A DNA stretch of 28,052 bases from an uncultured Collinsella sp. (GCA_900757705.1 CAAEOW010000009.1:1-28052); one strand, 5' to 3'. Positions 6,751 through 14,425 are shown, numbered from the stretch's first letter. Notes: generated from the sequence alone by a model not told the origin. Numbers and translations: made by a program.

Positions 6751-7253
6751 TGCTTGCCCCTAAGCGTATTCTTCACCGCAAGGTGCAGCGTGGCTCCATG
6801 AAGGGCCAGGCCAAGGGTAATACCGAGCTGCATTTCGGCGAGTTTGGTATCCAGGCTCTCGAGGCCCATTGGATCACCAACCGTCAGATCGAGGCCGCTC
6901 GTATTGCCATGACCCGCTACATGAAGCGTGGCGGTCGTGTCTACATCACGATCTTCCCCGATAAGCCCATCACCAAGAAGCCTGCTGAGACTCGCATGGG
7001 TTCTGGTAAGGGTAACCCCGAGGAGTGGGTGGCCGTCGTCAAGCCCGGCCGCATCATGTTCGAGGTCAAGGGCGTGCCCGAGGAGGTCGCTCGCGAGGCT
7101 CTGCGTCTTGCACAGCACAAGCTTCCCATCAAGACCAAGATTGTTGCTGCCAAGAACGCTGAGCAGCGCATCGAGAAGGAGATGGCTGAGGAGGCCGCTC
7201 TCGAGGCCAAGTGGGCTGCTGAGGACGCCGCCGCCGCCAAGGAGGAGAACTAA
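6750..7253 (+). CDS. rplP: 50S ribosomal protein L16 (uL16) with a C-terminal extension
   Basis: Residues 1-138 are a normal L16 (MLAPKRILHRKVQRG, the RPDKPITKKPAETRMG-type loop at about 69-85, GSGKGNPEEWVAVVKPGR), which binds near the A-site tRNA. Residues from about 140 to 167 are an extra Ala/Glu/Lys-rich tail, likely helical, not present in the E. coli protein (136 residues). The start is the GTG at 6750, overlapping the rpsC stop by one base. Its own stop overlaps the rpmC ATG by one base, so translation of rpsC, rplP and rpmC is probably coupled. Confidence 0.97.
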   Translation: MLAPKRILHRKVQRGSMKGQAKGNTELHFGEFGIQALEAHWITNRQIEAARIAMTRYMKRGGRVYITIFPDKPITKKPAETRMGSGKGNPEEWVAVVKPGRIMFEVKGVPEEVAREALRLAQHKLPIKTKIVAAKNAEQRIEKEMAEEAALEAKWAAEDAAAAKEEN

Positions 7254-7468
7254 TGAAGCCCGCAGAGATTCGTGAGCTCTCGGACGCTCAGCTCGTTGAG
7301 AAGCTGAAGGAAATGCGCGCCGAGCTCTTTAACCTTCGTTTCCAGATGGCCACCAGCCAGCTGGACAACACCGCTCGCGTCAACACCGTGAAGAAGGACA
7401 TCGCTCGCGTCCTCACGGAGCAGCGCGCCCGCGAGATCGCAGCGGAGAAGTCCGCTGTCGCCGAGTAG
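7253..7468 (+). CDS. rpmC: 50S ribosomal protein L29 (uL29)
   Basis: A 71-residue two-helix protein starting MKPAEIRELSDAQL, with the family core LKEMRAELFNLRFQMATSQL and the RVNTVKKDIARVLT segment. It sits by the tunnel exit next to L23. The ATG overlaps the rplP stop by one base; rpsQ follows after 16 bases. Confidence 0.97.
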   Translation: MKPAEIRELSDAQLVEKLKEMRAELFNLRFQMATSQLDNTARVNTVKKDIARVLTEQRAREIAAEKSAVAE

Positions 7469-7484
7469 GACCTAAGGAGAGAAC

Positions 7485-7745
7485 ATGACTGATTCGCGTA
7501 ACTCGCGTAAGGTCCGTACGGGTGTCGTTACCTCCGTCTCCGGTGCCAAGACCATTGTTGTCACCATCACCGAGCGCAAGCGTCACCCCAAGTACGGCAA
7601 GATGATGACCAGCTCCAAGAAGCTGCACGCTCACGACGAGGAGTGCACGGCTGGCGTGGGCGACACCGTCCGCGTTATGGAGACCCGTCCTATGTCCAAG
7701 ATGAAGCGTTGGCGCCTCATCGAGGTCGTCGAGCGCGCTAAATAA
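7485..7745 (+). CDS. rpsQ: 30S ribosomal protein S17 (uS17)
   Basis: An 86-residue OB-fold protein: RKVRTGVVTSVSGAKTIVV, then RKRHPKYGKMMTSSKKLHAHDEE and GDTVRVMETRPMSKMKRWRL. It is a primary 16S-binding protein. CTAAGGAGAGAAC precedes the ATG. It closes the second block; the 118 bases after it form a folded leader before rplN. Confidence 0.97.
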   Translation: MTDSRNSRKVRTGVVTSVSGAKTIVVTITERKRHPKYGKMMTSSKKLHAHDEECTAGVGDTVRVMETRPMSKMKRWRLIEVVERAK

Positions 7746-7772
7746 GCAGTCGCTCTTACGACTTGTACGTTT

Positions 7773-7838
7773 CCGAAGATGTGCGTATGCCTGGCTTGCA
7801 TACCACGGGCCGTATAAAGGCTGCGCACCTCTCTTCGG
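7773..7838 (+). promoter_or_regulatory. Three-way-junction-like RNA leader before rplN
   Basis: The outer stem CCGAAGA (7773-7779) pairs with TCTTCGG (7832-7838) and continues with GTGC (7781-7784) and GCAC (7825-7828). Inside lie hairpin GTATGC/GCATAC (7785-7790/7798-7803, 7-base loop) and a weaker GCC/GGC (7809-7811/7819-7821). The fold ends before the ribosome binding site CGGAGGA (7848-7854). It resembles a ribosomal protein leader in size and place; the ligand is unknown. Confidence 0.5.
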
Positions 7839-7863
7839 TTCTTAGTTCGGAGGAACATCTACC

Positions 7864-8232
7864 ATGATTCAGATGCAAACCATGCTGAACGTCGCCGACA
7901 ACTCCGGCGCTCGCAAGATTCGCTGCATCAAGGTGCTTGGCGGTTCCAAGCGTCGTTATGCAGGCATCGGCGATGTGTTCATCGGTGCTGTCCAGGAGGC
8001 TACCCCTGGCGCCAACGTCAAGAAGAAGGACGTTGTCCGTTGCGTCGTCGTTCGCACCGTTAAGGAGATCCGCCGCAAGGATGGCTCCTACATTCGCTTT
8101 GATGAGAACGCCTGCGTTGTCATCAACAACGATGGTTCGCCCGTCGGCACCCGTATCTTCGGGCCCGTCGCTCGCGAGCTTCGTGACAAGAAGTACATGA
8201 AGATCGTCTCGCTCGCTCCCGAGACCCTGTAG
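7864..8232 (+). CDS. rplN: 50S ribosomal protein L14 (uL14)
   Basis: A 122-residue L14 of standard length: MIQMQTMLNVADNSGARKIRC at the start and DENACVVINNDGSPVGTRIFGPVARELR near the end. It contacts L19 and the 30S subunit at bridge B5/B8. CGGAGGAACATCTACC precedes the ATG. In most bacteria rpsQ and rplN are close; here 118 bases of structured sequence intervene, so rplN-rplX may be a separately controlled unit. Confidence 0.98.
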   Translation: MIQMQTMLNVADNSGARKIRCIKVLGGSKRRYAGIGDVFIGAVQEATPGANVKKKDVVRCVVVRTVKEIRRKDGSYIRFDENACVVINNDGSPVGTRIFGPVARELRDKKYMKIVSLAPETL

Positions 8233-8245
8233 TTAGGGGAGATAT

Positions 8246-8551
8246 ATGTATATCAAGAAGGGCGATAAGGTCCAGGTTCTCTCTGGTAAGGATCGCGGCA
8301 AGCAGGGCGTTGTCCTGCGTGCTCTCCCCGCCGAGAACAAGGTCGTTGTCGAGGGCGTTTCGGTCGTCAAGAAGGCCGTCAAGCCCAACGCTGCCAACCA
8401 GCAGGGCGGCATCGTTTCGCAGGAGGCTCCCATCGACGCCTCCAACGTCAATCTCGTCTGCCCCGAGTGCGGTAAGGTTACCCGCGTCGGTCACGAGAAG
8501 GACGGCAAGAACAAGCTGCGCGTCTGCAAGAAGTGCGGCCACAAGTTCTAA
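8246..8551 (+). CDS. rplX: 50S ribosomal protein L24 (uL24)
   Basis: A 101-residue L24 with an N-terminal KOW motif (KKGDKVQVLSGKDRGKQG, residues 4-21) that starts 23S folding. The C-terminal CPEC...CKKC set (C72, C75, C94, C97) is a zinc-ribbon pattern seen in many L24 proteins. GGGGAGATAT precedes the ATG, 13 bases after rplN. A strong terminator follows at 8578-8613, and none of the usual next genes (rplE, rpsN, rpsH, rplF) is in the window. Confidence 0.98.
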   Translation: MYIKKGDKVQVLSGKDRGKQGVVLRALPAENKVVVEGVSVVKKAVKPNAANQQGGIVSQEAPIDASNVNLVCPECGKVTRVGHEKDGKNKLRVCKKCGHKF

Positions 8552-8577
8552 GCTGCCCGCAACATCAAGTTGCTAGC

Positions 8578-8613
8578 AAAGGCCCGGATGCCCCACGGCA
8601 CCCGGGCCTTTTT
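8578..8613 (+). terminator. Rho-independent terminator ending the ribosomal protein cluster
   Basis: AAAGGCCCGG (8578-8587) pairs with CCGGGCCTTT (8602-8611), extended inward by TGCC/GGCA, and is followed by a T tract. It is a textbook terminator 26 bases after rplX. Confidence 0.9.
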
Positions 8614-9198
8614 CTATCCCCACTCGATGGCTTCGGTTCTGCCGTCCCGTCATTCCGGTTGCATCCAGTTTTCGGTGCCGTCTCGAATCGAGTGCCGCCA
8701 GGTGACACCCTGTCGCGTTTCGTCGGCTTCGGGGACAAAAGTCGGGACAACTCCAAAAACTATTTTCGAACTCAGGGCTTTGAGTTTTTGTTTTTGTCCC
8801 AAAGGGCGCGGCGGGATGCCTTTGGAGGCTCGATAGCGCCGAAAACGCCCGTTTTGAAACTTAAATGCCTTTTCGCGTGCAAGCCGCCAGCTGCAATAGG
8901 AAGTGAATCAACGCAGGTGGCTTTCAAGCAGTTTGCAAAACTGCAGGTCGCAGGTCTTCATTGCCAGTAGGAGAAATGAGTAGTCTCAGGTGGCTTGCCC
9001 ATGAGTTGACGAACGGGATTTGAGATTACGCTGACGTCCGGAAACGCTTCGAGCACGGCGTTACGTTTTTGGGGTTTGGGCGTAGCCCCTGCACCCGCGA
9101 GCGCGGGCCTTAAGCCCGCCGAGAGGGTGACGCGTCGAAAGCGAAAGGGAAAGAGAGAAGGGGCCGTCCCTATCATTCAGCTTGCGACCGAAGTAGAC
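8614..9198. other. Intergenic region without a convincing gene; long hairpin at 8744-8800
   Basis: No open frame here looks like protein. A folded stretch has GGGACAA (8744-8750) pairing with TTGTCCC (8794-8800), and CAAAAACT (8754-8761) with AGTTTTTG (8783-8790). Within it AACTCA/TGAGTT (8769-8774/8781-8786) followed by TTTTT could act as a terminator on the plus strand. A GC-rich hairpin CCCGCGAGCGCGGG lies near 9096-9109. A 72-codon minus-strand frame (8958-9176) has biased composition and no recognised domain. Confidence 0.5.
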
Positions 9199-9209
9199 AA
9201 GGAGGCCCC

Positions 9210-9311
9210 CTGAGCCTGATTGATGCCCCACAGACCGCGTCCGACCGAGCTCAAGCCGAGCTTTTCCTGACGTCCGCCTTCGCGGAGATGATGGCTGGAT
9301 TGGCTATGGAT
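9210..9311 (+). pseudogene. Orphan 5' end of an unknown gene, cut by the IS3 remnant
   Basis: AAGGAGG (9199-9205) stands before a frame reading SLIDAPQTASDRAQAELFL and on through MMAGLAMDWQ. Its composition looks like real protein, but it runs into the antisense of a transposase remnant after about 35 codons. The initiation codon would be CTG at 9210 or has mutated. I do not recognise the protein. Confidence 0.25.
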
Positions 9312-9320
9312 TGGCAACAC

Positions 9321-9800
9321 TTATTTGGACGATTCCGGGAGGGACGGCCCCGCCTCCCTGAACTCGACCGGCGACATGTAGCCCAGCGTCGAGTGGATCC
9401 TGAAGTTGTTGTACCAGTGCACGTAATCCAAGAGCTTGGCTCGGAGCTCGCGCGTCCCTCCTCGGTCCTTCGGAGTGGCCGACGATCTCCCCGTTGCAGA
9501 GGTCGACGAGCAGGCAGACGTAGCTCCACGACGTCCCGACGCGCACGCAGGCCAAGTCGCTGCATATATGGGTGCACGGCGCCCTGCCGCCGAAGCCGCG
9601 CGCGACGACGTTCGACACGTCGGCCTCGTTGACCGCCCCGGGGTGCACCTTGAACCTCTTCCTGCCGTATGCGCCGGCCAGGCCGTTCTCCCTCATGATG
9701 CGGCAGACGCGGCGCCGGCTGACGGTAACGCCCGACCTCCCGGGCGACGCCTTGATCTTGCGCGATCCGTTCCGGCCCTTGCTGGCGGCGTGCGCCGCCG
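9321..9800 (-). pseudogene. IS3-family transposase (OrfB) remnant with internal deletion
   Basis: Read on the minus strand, the sequence gives GSRKIKA, then RRRVCRIMRENGLAGAYGRK, then CSDLACVRVGTSWSYVCLL and DLCNGEIVGHS: the N-terminal half of an IS3 OrfB integrase including the first catalytic Asp of the DDE triad. After GPRRDA (about 9465) the frame shifts and jumps to the C-terminal end, RELRAKLLDYVHWYNNF and IHSTLGYMSPVEFREAG, with a stop at 9321. Roughly 80 residues containing the second Asp and the Glu are missing. There is no start codon: the 5' part is replaced by the mtnN fragment. It is inactive. Terminal inverted repeats could not be fixed. Confidence 0.85.
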
Positions 9801-10096
9801 CGGCCGCCGTCGCCCCCGACATTAAGGTCCTCGAGGGCCGCGTCGTCTCCGGCGACCAGTTCGTCTCGCCCGCGGAACAGAAGGAGCGAATCCTCGCGAC
9901 CTTCGGCGACCTGTGCTGCGAGATGGAGGGCTGCACCATCGCGCAGGCCGCCTATCTCAACGGCGTGCCCCTCGTCGTCGTGCGCGCCATCAGCGACAAG
10001 CCCTGCGCCGAGGGCCGGGTCGTCGACTACAACACCTTCGAGAAGAAGGCCGCCTGCGACTGCGCCCGCATCGCCGCGCGCATGGTTAAGCTTTAG
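9800..10096 (+). pseudogene. mtnN: 3' fragment of MTA/SAH nucleosidase
   Basis: About 99 codons match the C-terminal part of 5'-methylthioadenosine/S-adenosylhomocysteine nucleosidase: KVLEGRVVSGDQF, then CCEMEGCTIAQAAYLNGVP and VVVRAISD, with the substrate-binding Met-Glu pair and the catalytic Asp of RAISD. The family is normally about 230 residues, so more than half is missing. The break falls in an Ala-rich stretch where the antisense transposase remnant begins, which suggests that the IS-related rearrangement removed the 5' half. The remaining frame is intact to its stop. An intact copy elsewhere in the genome would be expected. Confidence 0.8.
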
Positions 10097-10289
10097 GCCC
10101 TGCGCGCCGGGGCCCTTTCCAAAGCGAAGTGTCGAGCCGAAGTGTTGAGCGTCGGCCCTGAATGTTCAATGGCCGTTGTTTTCTGCCCCTCAAGTGGTGG
10201 ACTTTTCCTCGGAGCTGTTGATTCCCCCACGCGCCCCCTTCCGTTCTCTGTTCTCCCCTTATACTCCTTGTACGAGGAGGTAAGAAGTC

Positions 10290-13031
10290 ATGGACAAGAC
10301 CACACAGGACAGCTTGGCAAAGAAACCCGTCGACATGAGGGACAGGATTCTCGAGCATCTCGAGGCCCTCACCTCTGCCGTCTCGCTCGACGACCTTGCC
10401 CGTCTGTCCACCTCCGACATCGCCGAGACGCTCATCATCTCCAGGAGCCTGGCGAGCCAGTACCTCAACGACCTTGTTCGCGCCGGTCTTGTGGTTAAGG
10501 TGGCGGGCAGGCCTGTCCGTTATTTTCATCGCCGCGCGTTCCAGAAGCGTTTTCAGGTAAAGCTCTCTGCAAGCGAGTACGCCTCGCTCGCCGACCTCAT
10601 CCAGGCGACGGGAATCGCCGATCACCGCGACTTCGCGCGTGCCGTGGGCTTCGACATGAGCCTCAGCTCCGTTGTCGAGCAGTGCAAGGCTGCGGTTCAG
10701 TACCCTCCGTTTGGCCTGCCCATCCTCTTGAGCGGCGGCGTGGGTGTCGGTAAGTCTTTCCTTTCTCGCCTTGTGTACGAGTACGGCAAGAACCAGGGCT
10801 TGCTGTCCCGCGACTCCTCCTATGTGCGCATCGACTGCGCCGGGGTCCCGGACGCCGCCTCGTTCAACGGGCTTCTTGACGAGTCGATCGCGAAAGCGCG
10901 CGGGGGTGTGGTCTTTGTCAACGGCATCGAGGCACTCTCTCCCTCTGCGATGGAGCACTGCCTTGCGACGGCCCTCGGGCTCGATGCCTCCCAGGATGCG
11001 CCGCGCGCTCGCCTCGTTCTTTCGACGACGCTTTCCGCCGATGACCTGAAGGTTTCCTCGGCCTACAGCAAAATGCCCATCTGTGCCCGCGTCCCCTCAC
11101 TCAAGGAGCGGACCCCCGAGGAGCGCGAGGATCTCATCTTGAGCTTCCTGCGCAGCGAGGGGTGCCGAATCGGTTCTGATGTGAAGATCAGCCGCGGCGC
11201 ATACCGTTGCCTCGTGAACGCGGACTTTTCCGATAACATCGCCGGCTTGCGCGCCTGCGTGACGAACTGCTGCGCCAAAGCGTTCCTCAATCGCGAGGGC
11301 GACTACGTCGTCGTTCGCCCGTATCTTCTTCCCAGCGGGCTCCTCTCCTCCGCGCAGATCGATCAACAGCCCGACGATGGCGTTCTGATCGACGCGTCTC
11401 TGGATGCCGCCGAGAGCACAGGGCCGGTCGAGCAGGCGCTCGATGCCCTGTGCTCCCTCGATGAGCGATTCTGCGCCGGGGAGCTCTCTGTCTCCGAGCT
11501 TGTCTCGCAAGCTGTCTCCGCTGTGCGCGGCGTTGAGGATCACTTGATCTTCGACCACGGCGTCGCCTCCTCGAGGTCGCGCGCCTTCGAGCGCGTCGTG
11601 GGCGCGGTCCTTGCCGACGCAGGCTCTTCTTATGGCATCGAGCTTTCGAGGAAGGTCGCTTTTCTACTGGCCCAGGAGATTTGCCTGCAGTTGTGGCCGG
11701 GTATCGGCCTGGCTAAGCGAAAGTCTGCCTGTGCGGAGCAAATCTCCCATCTCCTCGGTGCCGTGACCTCCGAATTGCCGTTTGCCTCGAGTGTCTCCGA
11801 TCAGGTCGCCGCAGACGTGGAAGGGGCGCTGGGAATCTCGCTCGATCACTTCACGAAGACGCTTCTGACGCTGTGCGTCGCATCGGAGTCTCGCGATGCG
11901 AAGACCCTTCGGACGCTCTGCGTCATCTTGTCCCACGGCTACTCAACGGCGACGAGCATCGCCGACGCGGCGAACCGTATGCTCGGCATGCATGTGTACG
12001 AGGCTGTCGACATGCCCTACGACCAGCAGCTGAAGGACATCGTCGGTCCGCTCCAGCGCCTCGTCGACCGCCATTCCTACTGCACCGGGGTCGTGTTCCT
12101 CGTCGACATGGGCTCCTTGGAGGAGGCCTATAAGGCCCTCGAGAACGTTACCGACTCCACTATCGGCGTGGTGAACAACGTCTCTACCGGTCTTGCGCTC
12201 GAGATCGGGGTCGGGCTGCTCGGCGGCAAGTCCATCGCCGAGGTTCTTGGCGATGCGACCGCCGCGTGCGTGACGCACTGCAAGGTGATCGAGCGCGTCA
12301 ACCGTGAGGACGCCATCGTCTTCTGCTCCGAGTCTGGGGTCGACGCCGCGGAAAGGATACGCCAGCTCGTCTCGCAGAGCCTCCCGCGCACCATAGGCGC
12401 GCGCCTGCTCACGAGGCCCTTCAAGCAGCTCGTCGCGAACGGGTCGAACGACGCCGTTTTCTCCGAGCACCGCGTCTGCGCCGTCATCGGCACGGGAGAC
12501 CCCGGGGTCGCCTCCGTCCCCTTCGTCGCCCTCGAGGACATCATGTCGACGGCGTCCGCCTCTAAGGTTGATGCCGTGTTCGGCAGGTGGCTTGACGCTT
12601 CCGAGCTCTCTTCTTTCCACGAGAAGCTGCTCTCGAACATGACGCTGCAGAACGTCATCCGCTCCATCACCATCCTCGACCCGGAGCGGCTATTCCATGA
12701 GATCGAGAGCGCCGTGCACGAGCTTCAGCGCAGGACAGGCGAGAAGATCGGCAGCAACGCCATCATTGGGCTCTACGTTCACCTCTGCTGTCTCGTCGAG
12801 CGCCTTGTTACCAGAAACCCCATTGAGACCTACGTTGGCCAGGACCGCTTCGAGGAGGAACGCGCCGATTTCATCGAGTCCTTCAGGCAGAGCTTCTCGA
12901 GCATCTCGACGCGCTATCGCGTAGAGGTTCCCGTAAGCGAGATCGCATATGTCTTCGACTACATAAGCGTGAGCGCCGCCCCGGCGCGAGAAGAGCGCCT
13001 CGGCTCCTCGGACCTCCTGCTCGACGAGTGA
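10290..13031 (+). CDS. LevR-like PTS-regulated transcriptional activator (wHTH-AAA+-PRD-EIIA-PRD), atypical
   Basis: A 913-residue regulator with a winged HTH (about 15-80), an AAA+ ATPase domain with Walker A GGVGVGKS at 149-156, a PRD-like region (about 390-500), an EIIA-Man-like domain (about 540-660, candidate phospho-histidine H549 in LSHGYSTATS) and a C-terminal PRD (about 800-900, H831 in VHLCCLVERL). LevR-type proteins activate mannose-family PTS operons through sigma-54. Here the GAFTGA loop that touches sigma-54 is absent, and the Walker B region reads GGVVFVNGIEAL (205-216) instead of the usual LFLDE. It is therefore unlikely to act through sigma-54, which actinobacteria generally lack. 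GAGGAGGTAAGAAGTC precedes the ATG. It lies directly upstream of the PTS genes it probably controls. Confidence 0.85.
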   Translation: MDKTTQDSLAKKPVDMRDRILEHLEALTSAVSLDDLARLSTSDIAETLIISRSLASQYLNDLVRAGLVVKVAGRPVRYFHRRAFQKRFQVKLSASEYASLADLIQATGIADHRDFARAVGFDMSLSSVVEQCKAAVQYPPFGLPILLSGGVGVGKSFLSRLVYEYGKNQGLLSRDSSYVRIDCAGVPDAASFNGLLDESIAKARGGVVFVNGIEALSPSAMEHCLATALGLDASQDAPRARLVLSTTLSADDLKVSSAYSKMPICARVPSLKERTPEEREDLILSFLRSEGCRIGSDVKISRGAYRCLVNADFSDNIAGLRACVTNCCAKAFLNREGDYVVVRPYLLPSGLLSSAQIDQQPDDGVLIDASLDAAESTGPVEQALDALCSLDERFCAGELSVSELVSQAVSAVRGVEDHLIFDHGVASSRSRAFERVVGAVLADAGSSYGIELSRKVAFLLAQEICLQLWPGIGLAKRKSACAEQISHLLGAVTSELPFASSVSDQVAADVEGALGISLDHFTKTLLTLCVASESRDAKTLRTLCVILSHGYSTATSIADAANRMLGMHVYEAVDMPYDQQLKDIVGPLQRLVDRHSYCTGVVFLVDMGSLEEAYKALENVTDSTIGVVNNVSTGLALEIGVGLLGGKSIAEVLGDATAACVTHCKVIERVNREDAIVFCSESGVDAAERIRQLVSQSLPRTIGARLLTRPFKQLVANGSNDAVFSEHRVCAVIGTGDPGVASVPFVALEDIMSTASASKVDAVFGRWLDASELSSFHEKLLSNMTLQNVIRSITILDPERLFHEIESAVHELQRRTGEKIGSNAIIGLYVHLCCLVERLVTRNPIETYVGQDRFEEERADFIESFRQSFSSISTRYRVEVPVSEIAYVFDYISVSAAPAREERLGSSDLLLDE

Positions 13032-13071
13032 CCTTCCCCGCGCCGCCGCAAGCTGACCGCGCGTCCTCAAT

Positions 13072-13112
13072 AATCCGATAACCCCTTGCCCGGCGCGAAT
13101 CCGGATAGCGCC
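13072..13112. promoter_or_regulatory. Candidate operator of the PTS operon
   Basis: AATCCGATA (13072-13080) is nearly repeated as AATCCGGATA (13098-13107). The second copy contains the palindrome ATCCGGAT and is flanked by GGCGC (13092-13096) and GCGCC (13108-13112). It lies 43 bases before the EIIB start. No -24/-12 sigma-54 promoter (TGGCAC-N5-TTGC) is visible in this gap. Confidence 0.35.
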
Positions 13113-13154
13113 GAGGCAGTACCGAACGCAAAACTTCATTTGATAGGAGCAAAC

Positions 13155-13628
13155 ATGAGTGTTGTTATGGCACGAATCGACAATCGCCTGCTTCACGGCA
13201 TCATCGTGACGCAGTGGGCCCCGGTGTCGGGCGCGACCCGAGTCATGGTCATCGACGACAAGGTCGCCGGCGACGAGGTCCTGAAGTCCACCATGAGGAT
13301 GGCGCGCCCCGCGGGCATGGCCGTTTCGATCATCTCCGAGCAGACCGCGCTCAAGAACTTCGCCGCGGGCAAGTACGACCGCGAGAAGGTCTTCGTCATC
13401 GCCAAGGAGCCCGAGACGATGCTTCGCCTGGTCGAGTCGGGCGTCGAGCTCCCGTCGCTGGTCGTCGGCGGCTCGCTCGTCAAGGAGGACGGCATCCAGC
13501 TCACCCAGCGCGCCTACGCCTCCGCCGAGAACGTCCAGAGCTACAAGGCGCTCATCGCCCGTGGCGTCAAGGTGACGGCCCAGTTCGTGCCCGCCGACAA
13601 GCCCGTCTCCGTCGCAGACCTCATCTAA
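13155..13628 (+). CDS. PTS system mannose/fructose/sorbose-family EIIB component
   Basis: A 157-residue cytosolic phosphocarrier. RIDNRLLHGIIVTQW at 7-21 holds the phospho-accepting H14. It takes phosphate from EIIA and passes it to the sugar during uptake through IIC/IID. The frame opens 23 codons earlier at 13086, but the ATG at 13155 gives the normal family N-terminus and has GATAGGAGCAAAC just upstream. It is first of five tightly packed PTS and sugar genes; EIIC follows after 9 bases. Confidence 0.95.
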   Translation: MSVVMARIDNRLLHGIIVTQWAPVSGATRVMVIDDKVAGDEVLKSTMRMARPAGMAVSIISEQTALKNFAAGKYDREKVFVIAKEPETMLRLVESGVELPSLVVGGSLVKEDGIQLTQRAYASAENVQSYKALIARGVKVTAQFVPADKPVSVADLI

Positions 13629-13637
13629 GGGGGAAAT

Positions 13638-14423
13638 ATGGTCAACTTCACTATCCTGCAGGTCGTCCTTTTGACCCTGCTGGCCTTCATCAAGCACGTG
13701 GACTACTACGGCATCCCGATGATCTTCGTCAATTACGCCGTTTTCTGGGGCCTCATCACCGGAGTCGTCATGGGCGACTGGAAGACCGGCCTTGTCATCG
13801 GCGGCACCATTCAGCTCATGCAGCTCGGCGTCGCGGGCTTCGGCGGCTCCTCCATTCCCGACTACGGCACGATGGCCATCATCGCCACCGCCTACGGCGT
13901 GACCCTGGGCTCCGACACGGGCCTCGCCATCGGCCTGCCGGTCGGCATGCTCGGCATCCAGCTCGACGTCGTCGCCAAGATCCTCAACGGCTTTGTCGTC
14001 GAGAAGTCCCAGAAGTTCTGCAACGAGGGTAAGTTCAATCAGATGAACGCCATCCTGTGGGTCTGCCCCGCGCTCTTCGGCCTGTGCGCCGCCCTGCCCG
14101 TCTTTGTCTCCGTGACGCTCGGCCAGCCCGCCGTCAACTGGCTCCTCGAGGTCATGCCCCAGTGGTTCCTCTCCGGCCTCACCCTCGCCGGCAAGATGCT
14201 CCCGGCCGTCGGTATCGCCATGCTGCTCCGCTACATGCCAACCGCCAAGTACTTCCAGTACCTGCTCGCCGGCTTCTTCCTCTCGGCCTTCCTGAACGTG
14301 CCCATCATCGGCGCCGCCATCGTCGGCGTTGCCCTCGCGATTGCGTTCTACCAGCGTGCCGAGAGGGACACCGAGCTCGCCGCCCACGCTTCCGCAGACG
14401 CCTTCATCGGAGAGGATGAGTAA
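13638..14423 (+). CDS. PTS system mannose-family EIIC component
   Basis: A 261-residue integral membrane protein of the EIIC-Man/Sor family. It has many hydrophobic helices, the conserved YYGIPMIFVNYAVFWGLITG region near residue 25, and GGTIQLMQLGVAGFGGSSIPD at about 55-76. With EIID it forms the sugar-translocating channel. GGGGGAAAT precedes the ATG. The protein length is typical. Sugar specificity of this family cannot be read from the sequence, and the neighbours (GH172 glycosidase, fructokinase) are the better guide. Confidence 0.93.
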   Translation: MVNFTILQVVLLTLLAFIKHVDYYGIPMIFVNYAVFWGLITGVVMGDWKTGLVIGGTIQLMQLGVAGFGGSSIPDYGTMAIIATAYGVTLGSDTGLAIGLPVGMLGIQLDVVAKILNGFVVEKSQKFCNEGKFNQMNAILWVCPALFGLCAALPVFVSVTLGQPAVNWLLEVMPQWFLSGLTLAGKMLPAVGIAMLLRYMPTAKYFQYLLAGFFLSAFLNVPIIGAAIVGVALAIAFYQRAERDTELAAHASADAFIGEDE

Positions 14424-14425
14424 CC

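Noticed and set aside
8533..8970. 145-codon plus-strand frame after rplX
   Set aside because: It starts inside rplX, crosses the terminator hairpin, and has no protein-like pattern.
8958..9176. 72-codon minus-strand frame as a real gene
   Set aside because: Arg/Pro/Ala-biased, without a ribosome binding site or domain. It may be part of a dispersed repeat, which cannot be tested here.
13032..13154. Sigma-54 promoter for the PTS operon
   Set aside because: No TGGCAC-N5-TTGC element is present, and the regulator lacks the GAFTGA loop.
12690..14387. 565-codon open frame on the minus strand
   Set aside because: It is antisense to the regulator and PTS EIIB/EIIC genes, rich in Asp, Gly, Glu and His from mirrored GC-rich codons, and has no domain or ribosome binding site.
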